In this document: positions 44,491 through 52,299 of the stretch, piece after piece
How positions within the stretch are numbered: the first letter of the stretch is position 1
Layout of the letters: each line of letters opens with the position of its first letter
DNA from: Mycolicibacterium monacense
GTDB taxonomy: Bacteria > Actinomycetota > Actinomycetes > Mycobacteriales > Mycobacteriaceae
DNA length: 64,000 nucleotides
Direction: 5' to 3'
Assembly (NCBI RefSeq): GCF_010731575.1
Contig: NZ_AP022617.1
Coordinates: forward strand, 3,844,001 to 3,908,000
Notes under the pieces: generated by a model
The model's input: only the letters and a program-made list of their open reading frames with translations
Databases searched by the model: none
What the model was told of the DNA's origin: nothing
Translations under genes and position numbers: made by a program

Positions 44491-44498
44491 TCGTGACG

Positions 44499-45197
44499 AT
44501 GAGCGGCACCGTGACCTATGACCTGACCGAATCCGTCGCCACCATCGCGATGGACGACGGCAAAGCCAACGTCCTCTCCCCGACCATGCAGGCCAACCTC
44601 AACGAGGCCTTCGACCGCGCGGAGAAGGACGATTCAAAAGCCGTTGTCCTGGCGGGCAATCAGAAGCTGTTCAGCGGCGGCTTCGACCTGGCGGTGTTCG
44701 CCTCCGGTGACGCGCAGGCCGCCCTCGGCATGCTCACCGGCGGGTTCGAACTCGCCGTGCGCTGCCTGACCTTCCCGAAGCCGGTGATCATGGCCGCGAC
44801 CGGGCCCGCCATCGCGATGGGCTCGTTCCTGCTGCTGTCCGGCGACGTCCGGATCGGCTCACCGCGCTCGCGCTGCCAGGCCAACGAGGTCGCGATCGGC
44901 ATGGTGCTGCCGATCAGCGCGATCGAACTCATGCGGATGCGGTTGACCCCGGCGGCATTCCAGCGCGGCGCCTCGATGGCCGCGACGTTCGCCGGTGACG
45001 CCGCGATCGCCGCCGGGTGGCTCGACGAGGTGGTGGAGCAGGACGCGGTGCTCACCCGCGCCCAGGAGGTGGCGGCCGAGGCCGCGGCCACGCTGAACCT
45101 CGGCGCCCACCTCGCCTCCAAGCTCAAGGTCCGCGACCAGGCACTGCAGGCCATCCGCGCCGGAATCGACGGGCTGGCAACGGAGTTCGGCGGCTAG
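44499..45197 (+). CDS. echA3: crotonase/enoyl-CoA hydratase family protein, EchA3-like
   Basis: 232 residues from ATG 44499 (MSGTVTYDLTESVATIAMDD). Crotonase fold features: NVLSPTMQANLNEAFDRAEK, the oxyanion hole segments VVLAGNQKLFSGGFDL and ATGPAIAMGSFLLLSGDVRI, and GIDGLATEFGG at the end. It closely follows the pattern of M. tuberculosis EchA3 (Rv0632c), which also lies next to recC. The two Glu residues of active enoyl-CoA hydratases are not obvious, so a hydratase activity is not certain. An operator-like palindrome overlaps the promoter, and a TetR gene starts 6 nt after the stop, implying local autoregulation. Confidence 0.85.
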   Translation: MSGTVTYDLTESVATIAMDDGKANVLSPTMQANLNEAFDRAEKDDSKAVVLAGNQKLFSGGFDLAVFASGDAQAALGMLTGGFELAVRCLTFPKPVIMAATGPAIAMGSFLLLSGDVRIGSPRSRCQANEVAIGMVLPISAIELMRMRLTPAAFQRGASMAATFAGDAAIAAGWLDEVVEQDAVLTRAQEVAAEAAATLNLGAHLASKLKVRDQALQAIRAGIDGLATEFGG

Positions 45198-45203
45198 GCC
45201 TCC

Positions 45204-45791
45204 ATGCCGAGAGCCAAGCAGCGCACCCCCGAACTGCGGGACCGGCTGCTGGAGGTCGCGGTCGCGACGCTCAACGACGAGGGCGTCGCACGCCTGACCA
45301 CCCGCCGCGTCGCCGAGCGGGCGGGCACATCGGTGCCCGCGGTCTACGAGCTGTTCGACGACAAGGCCGGGCTCGTGCGGGCGATCTTCTTCGAGGGCTT
45401 CCGGCGGCTGGGCCGCGACCTGGCGTCCGCGCCGGTGACCGACGACCCGGTCGCCGACGTCGAGGCGCTCGTCCCGGTGTTCCGTCGCTTCTGCCTGGAC
45501 TCGCCACGGCTGGCGCAGGTGATGTTCTCCCGGCCGTTCGCCGACTTCGATCCGGGCCCTGAGGAATTGGCCGCCGGCGAGGCGGTGCGCGACATCTTCC
45601 TCGACCGCATCCAGCGCTGTCTCGACGAGGGCGCGCTGGCCGGCGATGCGGTGGACATCGCACACGTGCTGCTCGCAATGGCCAAGGGCCTCGCCGTGCA
45701 GGAGGCCGGCTGCTGGCTGGGCACGACGGCCCGCTCGGTCGAGCGACGGTGGCGCCTCGGCGTGCGCGCGCTGCTGACGGGATTCTCGTGA
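45204..45791 (+). CDS. TetR-family transcriptional regulator
   Basis: 195 residues. N-terminal helix-turn-helix: ELRDRLLEVAVATLNDEG, RLTTRRVAERAGTSVPAVYE, LFDDKAGLVRAIFFEGF, a normal TetR/AcrR domain. The rest is the variable ligand-binding part, with RWRLGVRALLTGF at the end. It is 6 nt after the EchA3-like gene and most likely represses that pair through the GTAACG palindromes at 44472-44490. The ligand is probably an acyl-CoA or related metabolite, by analogy only. Confidence 0.88.
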   Translation: MPRAKQRTPELRDRLLEVAVATLNDEGVARLTTRRVAERAGTSVPAVYELFDDKAGLVRAIFFEGFRRLGRDLASAPVTDDPVADVEALVPVFRRFCLDSPRLAQVMFSRPFADFDPGPEELAAGEAVRDIFLDRIQRCLDEGALAGDAVDIAHVLLAMAKGLAVQEAGCWLGTTARSVERRWRLGVRALLTGFS

Positions 45792-45838
45792 TTTCGGCGT
45801 GCGCGGTCGCGCTGAGCGCGACCTGCCACGCCGAAATC
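45790..45838. repeat. nested inverted repeat after the TetR gene
   Basis: Outer arms GATTTCGGCGTG (45790-45801) and CACGCCGAAATC (45827-45838) are perfect 12-bp complements. Inside, GGTCGCGCT (45805-45813) and AGCGCGACC (45815-45823) pair again. The element begins exactly at the stop codon of the TetR gene and would act as a terminator. I recall similar GATTTCGGCGTG hairpins in other mycobacterial genomes. Confidence 0.7.
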
Positions 45839-45903
45839 GCCACGCGGAAGTTGAGGCGGATGCCCCATGCCCGCCGCGGGTGTCCCGTCGCAGCATCGGT
45901 GGC

Positions 45904-46644
45904 ATGACCACACAACCCACCCCCCAGGCGGCCGCCCAGGCGACCGCGACCCAGCCCCTCCCCGCCGGGGACGACGAGCGCGTCGTCGGCTTCGGCGTGA
46001 TGGGCCTGCCCTTCACCAGCGGCCACTACCTCGCCTACCGCGACTTCCCGGCGTCGTCGTTCTCCCCCGCCTACCTGTCGGTGTGGCACCGCACCCCCGA
46101 CGGGGTGTGGACGTTCTACGCCACCACCCCCGGCGCGCAGAGCTGTTCGCGCTACTTCAGCTCCGCCACCACCGTCGACCCCGTCGTCTGCGACATCACC
46201 GCGACGTGGACGACACCGTGGACGCTCGACATCTCGATTCCCGGCGTCCTGCAGTGGCGGGTCGACATCACCGCGACCCCCACGACGCGGGCACTCACCG
46301 CCGTCGGCACCCACCTGCCCGCCAGGACGTGGACCAGCCCCACGGCGCTCGGCGTCCTCGGCCGAATGGTCGGCCCGATGCTCGGCGCCGGCAGCATCCG
46401 GCTGACGGGAACGGCGTCCAACGGCCAGCACTTCCGGGTCGGACCCAAACGGGTCTGGCTGGTCTCCGACTCCACCGCGACGGTGCACGGCGAGGACCTC
46501 GGACCCACCGGACCGCTGCCCCGGCAGGCCCGCCTGGCCGACTTCCGGCTCCCCCAGCGCGGTATCTGCGTCGTCGGGCAGGGCTTGTTCGACCCGTTCG
46601 ACACCCACCGGCACCGCGACGCGGACCGGCTTTCCCTGACCTGA
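45904..46644 (+). CDS. conserved hypothetical protein, lipocalin-like
   Basis: 246 residues from ATG 45904 (MTTQPTPQAAAQATATQPLP); an open frame further upstream is only the hairpin region. After a disordered 20-residue start there is a beta-rich protein: VVGFGVMGLPFTSGHYLAYR, SPAYLSVWHRTPDGVWTFYA, SRYFSSATTVDPVVCDITAT and IRLTGTASNGQHFRVGPKRV. Repeated strands suggest a lipocalin/AttH-like barrel, but I do not recognise a named family. It lies 10 nt before the HD-GYP/LuxR gene and probably forms an operon with it, so a signalling or stress role is possible. Confidence 0.7.
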   Translation: MTTQPTPQAAAQATATQPLPAGDDERVVGFGVMGLPFTSGHYLAYRDFPASSFSPAYLSVWHRTPDGVWTFYATTPGAQSCSRYFSSATTVDPVVCDITATWTTPWTLDISIPGVLQWRVDITATPTTRALTAVGTHLPARTWTSPTALGVLGRMVGPMLGAGSIRLTGTASNGQHFRVGPKRVWLVSDSTATVHGEDLGPTGPLPRQARLADFRLPQRGICVVGQGLFDPFDTHRHRDADRLSLT

Positions 46645-46654
46645 AGACCACGCC

Positions 46655-48235
46655 ATGACGACGGCGCACAATCAGGTCGTGACCAGTCGCCCGCAGGCCG
46701 CGGGACTCCCGACACGTGCGGAAGTCCTCGCGGCCCTGTCGGTGGCCATCGACCTCGGGCTCGGTCAGCCCGCCGAGCACATGCTCCGGTCGGCGTTGAT
46801 CGCCACCCGGCTCGCCGACCGGTTGGGACTGACACGGGCCCAGCGCGACTGCGTGTACTACGCGACGCTGATCATGTGGATCGGCTGCCACGCCGACTCC
46901 CACGAGTACGCGCGGTGGTTCGGCGACGACATCGCGGTGCGCCGGGCGTCCTACCTCGTCGACTGGTCCGGGCTGCCCTATCAGCGTTTCCTGCTGGCCA
47001 ACATCGCCCACGGTGAACCGCTGCTGCAGCGGCTGCGGACCGCGACGGCACTGTATGCCGATGCGCGCGGCCACATCACACGGCTCATCCACTCCCACTG
47101 CGCGTCGGCGGCGATGCTCGCCGAGCGGATCGGTCTGGACGACGACGTCCGGCGCGCGGTGGGGTTCACCTTCGAGCGGTTCGACGGCGGCGGACTGCCC
47201 GACGGTGCGTCCGGCGACGCGATCCCGATCGAGATGCGGGTGGCGCAGTTCGCGGATCTGCTGGAGGTGCACCACCGCGGCTACGGCGTCGAGGGTGCGG
47301 TCGCGATGGCCCGCAGCCGGCGCGGCGGTCAGTTCGACCCGGCGGTGGTGGATGCGTTCTTCACCGACCCCGACGCGCTGCTGTCGACGCCGGTGGCCGT
47401 CTGGACGACGGCACTGCAGCAGGCACCGGACCGGCACACCCGGCTCGACGCGTCCGGGCTCGACGCCCTGTTGGTCGCGCTCGGCGACTTCGTCGACCTC
47501 AAATGTCCCTTCACGGCCGGACATTCACGGGCGGTCGCCGCACTGGCGGCCGACGCGGCGACCGCACTGGGTCTCGACGGCGAGGCGGTGGCGCTGACCC
47601 GCCGGGCCGGCCACGTCCACGACATCGGCCGCATCGGGGTGTCGAACCAGGTGTGGTCGAAGGGGTCGGCGCTGAGCACGGCGGAGTTCGAACGGGTGCG
47701 GCTGCATCCCTACCTGACCGAGCGGATCCTGCGCCAGGTGCCCGGGCTCGCGCAGGTGGCCGCCGTCGCCTCCAACCACCACGAGCGTCTCGACGGGACC
47801 GGATACCCGCGCGGGCTCGGTGCGCGGGAGCTGACGATGCCCGATCGCGTCCTCGCGGCGGCCGTCGCGTTCCAGGCGGCGTGCGAACCCCGGCCGTACC
47901 GCGCGCAGATGACGGCGGGTGATGCGGCCCGCCGCGTGCAGCGACGGGTGCGCGACGGTGGTCTGGACCCGGCCGCAGCCGAGGCGGTGCTGCAGGCTGC
48001 GGGCCAACCGGCCGGCCCGGGTCCGCGTCAGGGGGCGCTGACCGCCCGCGAGGCCGAGGTGCTGTGTCTGGTCGCGCAGGGGGCGACGAACAAGGAGATC
48101 GCGGCGCGGCTCGTGATCAGCGAGAAGACCGCGCGCAACCATGTGGAGCGCACGTACGCCAAGATCGGCGTGTCCAACCGGGTCGCGGCGAGCCTGTACG
48201 CCCTCGAGCACGGACTCCTCGGTCGCCCGGCCTAG
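46655..48235 (+). CDS. HD-GYP domain protein fused to LuxR DNA-binding domain
   Basis: 526 residues. The N-terminal half is a degenerate HD-GYP-like unit (FERFDGGGLPDGASGD). The second unit, about residues 270-430, has full-looking motifs: AGHSRAVAALAADAA, HVHDIGRIGVSNQVW, and ASNHHERLDGTGYPRG with the GYP triad. The end is a LuxR helix-turn-helix: LTAREAEVLCLVAQGATNKE, AARLVISEKTARNHVERTY. HD-GYP proteins normally hydrolyse cyclic di-GMP; fused to a DNA-binding domain this would be a second-messenger-controlled regulator. Similar two-part proteins occur in other mycobacteria. The activity has not been shown by the sequence alone. It ends 4 nt inside the oppositely oriented usfY gene. Confidence 0.85.
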   Translation: MTTAHNQVVTSRPQAAGLPTRAEVLAALSVAIDLGLGQPAEHMLRSALIATRLADRLGLTRAQRDCVYYATLIMWIGCHADSHEYARWFGDDIAVRRASYLVDWSGLPYQRFLLANIAHGEPLLQRLRTATALYADARGHITRLIHSHCASAAMLAERIGLDDDVRRAVGFTFERFDGGGLPDGASGDAIPIEMRVAQFADLLEVHHRGYGVEGAVAMARSRRGGQFDPAVVDAFFTDPDALLSTPVAVWTTALQQAPDRHTRLDASGLDALLVALGDFVDLKCPFTAGHSRAVAALAADAATALGLDGEAVALTRRAGHVHDIGRIGVSNQVWSKGSALSTAEFERVRLHPYLTERILRQVPGLAQVAAVASNHHERLDGTGYPRGLGARELTMPDRVLAAAVAFQAACEPRPYRAQMTAGDAARRVQRRVRDGGLDPAAAEAVLQAAGQPAGPGPRQGALTAREAEVLCLVAQGATNKEIAARLVISEKTARNHVERTYAKIGVSNRVAASLYALEHGLLGRPA

Positions 48236-48540
48236 ACGGGGTGATGGTGTCTGGTGTCCGGATGCTCGCTCTGCCAGAGGCGTTCGATGCGCAGCACCCG
48301 CCGGTGCTCCAGTGCGATCAGGCCGCCTCCGGCGGTGACGATGGCACCGGTGACGAGCGCCAGTGGCAGGACCAGGTGGCCTTCGCCGTACGCCGCGGAC
48401 GCCACGATGGCCGCCAGCCCGATGACGCCGAGCGCGATCAACAGCAGTCCGGGAAACCAGAGGGTGTCGATCATGGACTCGCCCGCCCTCGGCTGATAGG
48501 TCCGTGCGTGGTCGACGGGATCGTGATGCGCGCCCTTCAT
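48232..48540 (-). CDS. usfY: UsfY-family stress-associated membrane protein
   Basis: 102 residues. N-terminal block HDPVDHARTYQPRAGESMID is characteristic of mycobacterial UsfY, followed by two membrane helices (LWFPGLLLIALGVIGLAAIV, then LVLPLALVTGAIVTAGGGLI) and the basic LEHRRVLRIERLWQSEHP tail. UsfY is encoded next to the SigF regulon in M. tuberculosis, but its function is unknown. Here it is divergent from corA over a 77-nt gap with a CRP-like palindrome, and its 3' end overlaps the HD-GYP gene by 4 nt. Confidence 0.82.
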   Translation of the reverse strand: MKGAHHDPVDHARTYQPRAGESMIDTLWFPGLLLIALGVIGLAAIVASAAYGEGHLVLPLALVTGAIVTAGGGLIALEHRRVLRIERLWQSEHPDTRHHHPV

Positions 48541-48584
48541 CGCATCCTTCTTTCTTCGAGAGACATCCCCAGGTTACGCCTGTA

Positions 48585-48598
48585 GTGATGCGCATCAC
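48585..48598. promoter_or_regulatory. CRP-like palindrome between usfY and corA
   Basis: GTGATGCGCATCAC is a perfect 14-bp palindrome in the 77-nt divergent gap. Its half sites, GTGA then six bases then TCAC, match the general layout of CRP/FNR-family operators (TGTGA-N6-TCACA). It could be bound by the mycobacterial CRP regulator and control one or both of usfY and corA. Confidence 0.45.
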
Positions 48599-48617
48599 AT
48601 GACGTAAGACTGACAAG

Positions 48618-49613
<996 letters not shown>

Positions 49614-49644
49614 GGCCGGGGGCCGTTCATCCGCCCTATGCCCC

Positions 49645-49709
49645 GTTTCGACACCAGGGCTGTGCATCCGGTGACCGGCACGGCGATCCACAGCCCTGGC
49701 GTCGAAAAC
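49645..49709. repeat. inverted-repeat element, family B copy 2
   Basis: Left arm 49645-49664 (GTTTCGACACCAGGGCTGTG) pairs with 49689-49709, reverse complement GTTTTCGACGCCAGGGCTGTG, apart from one mismatch and one extra base; an inner CCGG/CCGG pair extends the stem. It is 31 nt after corA, a terminator position. The left half agrees with the left arm of the element at 20395-20457 for CGACACCAGGGCTGTG. Confidence 0.75.
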
Positions 49710-49780
49710 CGGCATGGAAACCAAAACGACCTGTCGTCCCGAGAGTCGGGGCTGTCAGTGGGCCCGGCGATCATCGCGGC

Positions 49781-50650
49781 ATGCACCCGATCGTGGGCTC
49801 CGAGGAGATGGCCGCCGGAAGGCTGACGCGCGCGGCGCTGCGGTGGAACTACACCGCCATCCACCCGAACATCTACCTGCCCAAGGACGCGCCCCGCACG
49901 CCCAATGCCAGGATTCTCTCCGCTTACCTGTGGACCGGACGAAAGGGCATCATCGCGGGACGGGCCGCCGCCCGCGAACACGGCGTCTACTGGGCTCTGA
50001 CGACCCATGACGTCGACGTGATCGCCAAGCACCGCAGGCCCGTACCCGGTGTGGAGATCCACGACGAACGCATCGGACAGGATGAGATAAGCGGCGGCGA
50101 ACCACTACTGACCTCGCCCGCCCGCACCGCTCTGGACATCGGCCGCCGCCTCCCGCGCGCAGAAGCGTTGACCGTTCTCGACGCGCTCGCCGCCCAAACA
50201 GGGGTGACGGTGGCAGAGGTGCAGGAGCTGGCCGCCCGCTACCCGGGCATGCGGGGGATTCCCGCAGCGAGGGAGGTCGTCAATCTGATGGACGCCGGGT
50301 CAGGATCACGCGAGGAGACGCTGCTTCGGTTGTCCCTCGTGGACTACGGCCTGCCCAGACCGACGACCGACATCGTGTTGGAGGACAAACACTGGTCGGC
50401 GCGCATCGCCATGGGATGGGAGTGGGCGAGAGTCGGGGTCAGCTTCGACCCGGGCGGCTCCCGCGACGTCTACTCGGATGTGCAGCGCCTCAATACCGAC
50501 GAACTGGTCCAGCGGTTGGGATGGTTGCACATTCGCGCGCACCCACAGCGCGTACCGCAACTGGTTCGGTTCCAGGTGAGAGAGGCGCTCCTGTCGCGCG
50601 GCTACCGCAGGCGGCAGTGGCTGCTGACCAGAGCGGCGGCCATGCGGTAG
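49781..50650 (+). CDS. AbiEi-like/endonuclease-like protein without partner
   Basis: 289 residues from ATG 49781 (MHPIVGSEEMAAGRLTRAAL). The N-terminal part looks like a type IV antitoxin AbiEi-type winged helix region: RWNYTAIHPNIYLPKDAP, YLWTGRKGIIAGRAAAREHG and LTSPARTALDIGRRLPRAEA. The C-terminal part (residues 170-289) resembles a DUF559/Vsr-like fold (SREETLLRLSLVDYGLPRPT, GWEWARVGVSFDPGGSRDVY, LGWLHIRAHPQRVPQLV). Such proteins are common in actinobacteria, often without a toxin partner, and none is visible here. In this copy the usual metal-binding DFxW... pattern is changed to MGWEW, so nuclease activity is doubtful. It overlaps the FAD reductase by 49 nt on opposite strands. Confidence 0.7.
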   Translation: MHPIVGSEEMAAGRLTRAALRWNYTAIHPNIYLPKDAPRTPNARILSAYLWTGRKGIIAGRAAAREHGVYWALTTHDVDVIAKHRRPVPGVEIHDERIGQDEISGGEPLLTSPARTALDIGRRLPRAEALTVLDALAAQTGVTVAEVQELAARYPGMRGIPAAREVVNLMDAGSGSREETLLRLSLVDYGLPRPTTDIVLEDKHWSARIAMGWEWARVGVSFDPGGSRDVYSDVQRLNTDELVQRLGWLHIRAHPQRVPQLVRFQVREALLSRGYRRRQWLLTRAAAMR

Positions 50651-51750
50651 TCGTCGTCGGCGTTGAGGCTGAGCACACCGACCACCTCGCCGCCGGCCTC
50701 GTACCAGACCGTGAACCCGTCGCGGTGGTCGACGAGCCGGGCGTGCTCGTACGGCACACCCCAGCCGCGGTACTTGAGCCGGGCCTCGCCGATCTCGCAG
50801 TGGAAGCCGGGCACCTTCGCCCACGCGGTCGGCGAGCCGGCGGCGGACGCACCGGCGATCTCCCCCTGGTCGGCCGCGTCGCGCCAGTGTTCGGTCGGGA
50901 TCGGCCTGCCCGCGGTCACGTTGTACGCCAGCGCGACGTCGCCCGCGGCGAACACATTGGGCGCCGACGTGTGCATGTGCTCGTTGACGACGATTCGGCC
51001 GCCCTGGGTGTGGATCCCCGCTCGTTCGGCCAACCGGGCGTCCGGGCGCACCCCGGTCGCGGCGACGACGAGGTCGCCGTCGAGTGCGGCGCCGTCGTCC
51101 AGCGTCACCCCGTCCTCCCGCACCGCCACCACCCGCGTCGGTCCGATGAACCGAACCCCGCTGTCCGACAACAGCTTCGCGATGCGCTCCCCGGCGTCGA
51201 GGCCGAACCGGCGCAGCAGCGGGACCGGTTCGCCTGCCACCATCGTCGTGGCGATGCCGTTGGCCGCCAGACACGCCGCCGCCTCGCAGCCGATCAACCC
51301 GCCGCCGATCACCACCGCCGAACGCGCCTGCAGGGCGGTCATGCGGATGGCGACGGCGTCGGCGAGCGACCGCAGGTGCAGTGCGTTCTCCGCGCCCGGC
51401 ACGTCGAGCGGGACGGGTGCGGCGCCGGGTGCCAGGACCAGGTTCCAGTAGGGATAGGACCGTCCGCCGCGGGTGATCACCTCGCGGGCGTCGACGTCGA
51501 TGTGGTCGACGGTGATGCCGCGGACGAGTTCGAGGCGGCGCTTGTCGAACCAGTCCGGCGTGTGCAGGTCGACGTGGTGTTCGCCGCCGCAGAGGAACTC
51601 CTTGCTCAGCGGCGGCTTCGCATAGGGCATCGCCGGGTCGGCGGTGAGGATCTGCACGCGCAGGTGGGGATGGCGCTGGCGGAATGCCGCGGCTGCGCTG
51701 AGCCCCGCCGGTCCGCTGCCGACGGCGATCAGCCCTGACGACGTTGCCAC
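50602..51750 (-). CDS. FAD-dependent pyridine nucleotide-disulphide oxidoreductase
   Basis: 382 residues, of the ferredoxin/rubredoxin reductase type. FAD motif: GLIAVGSGPAGLSAAAAFRQ at the N-terminus (GxGxxG). NAD motif: SAVVIGGGLIGCEAAACLAA at about residue 143. The second FAD motif ATGVRPD and SAPNVFAAGDVALAYN lie at about 230-275. There is PYAKPPLSKEFLCGG but no redox-active CxxC, so it transfers electrons to a partner such as ferredoxin rather than acting as a thiol reductase. It is divergent from the MarR-type gene over 72 nt and may share its operator. Confidence 0.87.
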   Translation of the reverse strand: MATSSGLIAVGSGPAGLSAAAAFRQRHPHLRVQILTADPAMPYAKPPLSKEFLCGGEHHVDLHTPDWFDKRRLELVRGITVDHIDVDAREVITRGGRSYPYWNLVLAPGAAPVPLDVPGAENALHLRSLADAVAIRMTALQARSAVVIGGGLIGCEAAACLAANGIATTMVAGEPVPLLRRFGLDAGERIAKLLSDSGVRFIGPTRVVAVREDGVTLDDGAALDGDLVVAATGVRPDARLAERAGIHTQGGRIVVNEHMHTSAPNVFAAGDVALAYNVTAGRPIPTEHWRDAADQGEIAGASAAGSPTAWAKVPGFHCEIGEARLKYRGWGVPYEHARLVDHRDGFTVWYEAGGEVVGVLSLNADDDYRMAAALVSSHCRLR

Positions 51751-51805
51751 GCCCGGTGAGTACCACCGGTGGGGCCGGCTTACGCGCAGTTCGGGGTTGG
51801 TATCC

Positions 51806-51834
51806 GGTTATATGCATGTGCTATGCATATAACC
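51806..51834. promoter_or_regulatory. perfect 12-bp inverted repeat covering the marR-type start codon
   Basis: GGTTATATGCAT (51806-51817) and ATGCATATAACC (51823-51834) are exact reverse complements with the 5-nt spacer GTGCT. The second arm contains the start codon of the MarR-family gene at 51823, and the first arm contains the likely -10 region (TTATAT). An autoregulatory operator for a leaderless transcript is the simplest reading. The divergent FAD gene starts 56 nt upstream. Confidence 0.75.
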
Positions 51835-52299
51835 GTGCCGCCCACCCGCTACGACCATCTCGACGAGCTGCTCACCCGGATCCACATCCTCCGGCAGCGG
51901 CCCGAATGGCGGCGGCAACTACTCGCGGACATCGCGCCGGTGGCGACGGTGTCGACGCTGCGGGCGCTGCGCGCGGTCGAGCAGTGTGAGAAGGGCGGGC
52001 GCGGGGCATCCATCGGCGATGTCGCCGAGTACATGGCCGTCGAGCATTCGACGGCCAGCCGGACCGTCGCGACCGTCGTCGCCGCCGGGCTGTTGAACAA
52101 GACCCTCGCCCCCGACGATCAGCGCCGCTGCGTGCTGATGCTGACCGACGCCGGGCGCGATGCGCTGGCCGCGGTGACCGACCGCCGCCGCGAGATCGTC
52201 GCCGACGTGGTGTCCGACTGGCCCGACACCGACGTCGACGCACTCGTCGGCCTGCTCGACCGGCTCGTGCTCGACTTCGAGCGCGGGGTGCGCGCATGA
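51823..52299 (+). CDS. MarR-family transcriptional regulator
   Basis: 158 residues from ATG 51823 (MHITVPPTRYDHLDELLTRI). Winged-helix region: TVSTLRALRAVEQCEKGGRG, SIGDVAEYMAVEHSTASRTV, ATVVAAGLLNKTLAPDDQRR, a normal MarR fold with the DDxRR wing. The start codon lies within a perfect inverted repeat, and no Shine-Dalgarno is present, so leaderless translation is probable. It overlaps the MFS gene by 4 nt (ATGA), so it probably controls that pump and itself, and perhaps the divergent FAD oxidoreductase. Confidence 0.88.
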   Translation: MHITVPPTRYDHLDELLTRIHILRQRPEWRRQLLADIAPVATVSTLRALRAVEQCEKGGRGASIGDVAEYMAVEHSTASRTVATVVAAGLLNKTLAPDDQRRCVLMLTDAGRDALAAVTDRRREIVADVVSDWPDTDVDALVGLLDRLVLDFERGVRA

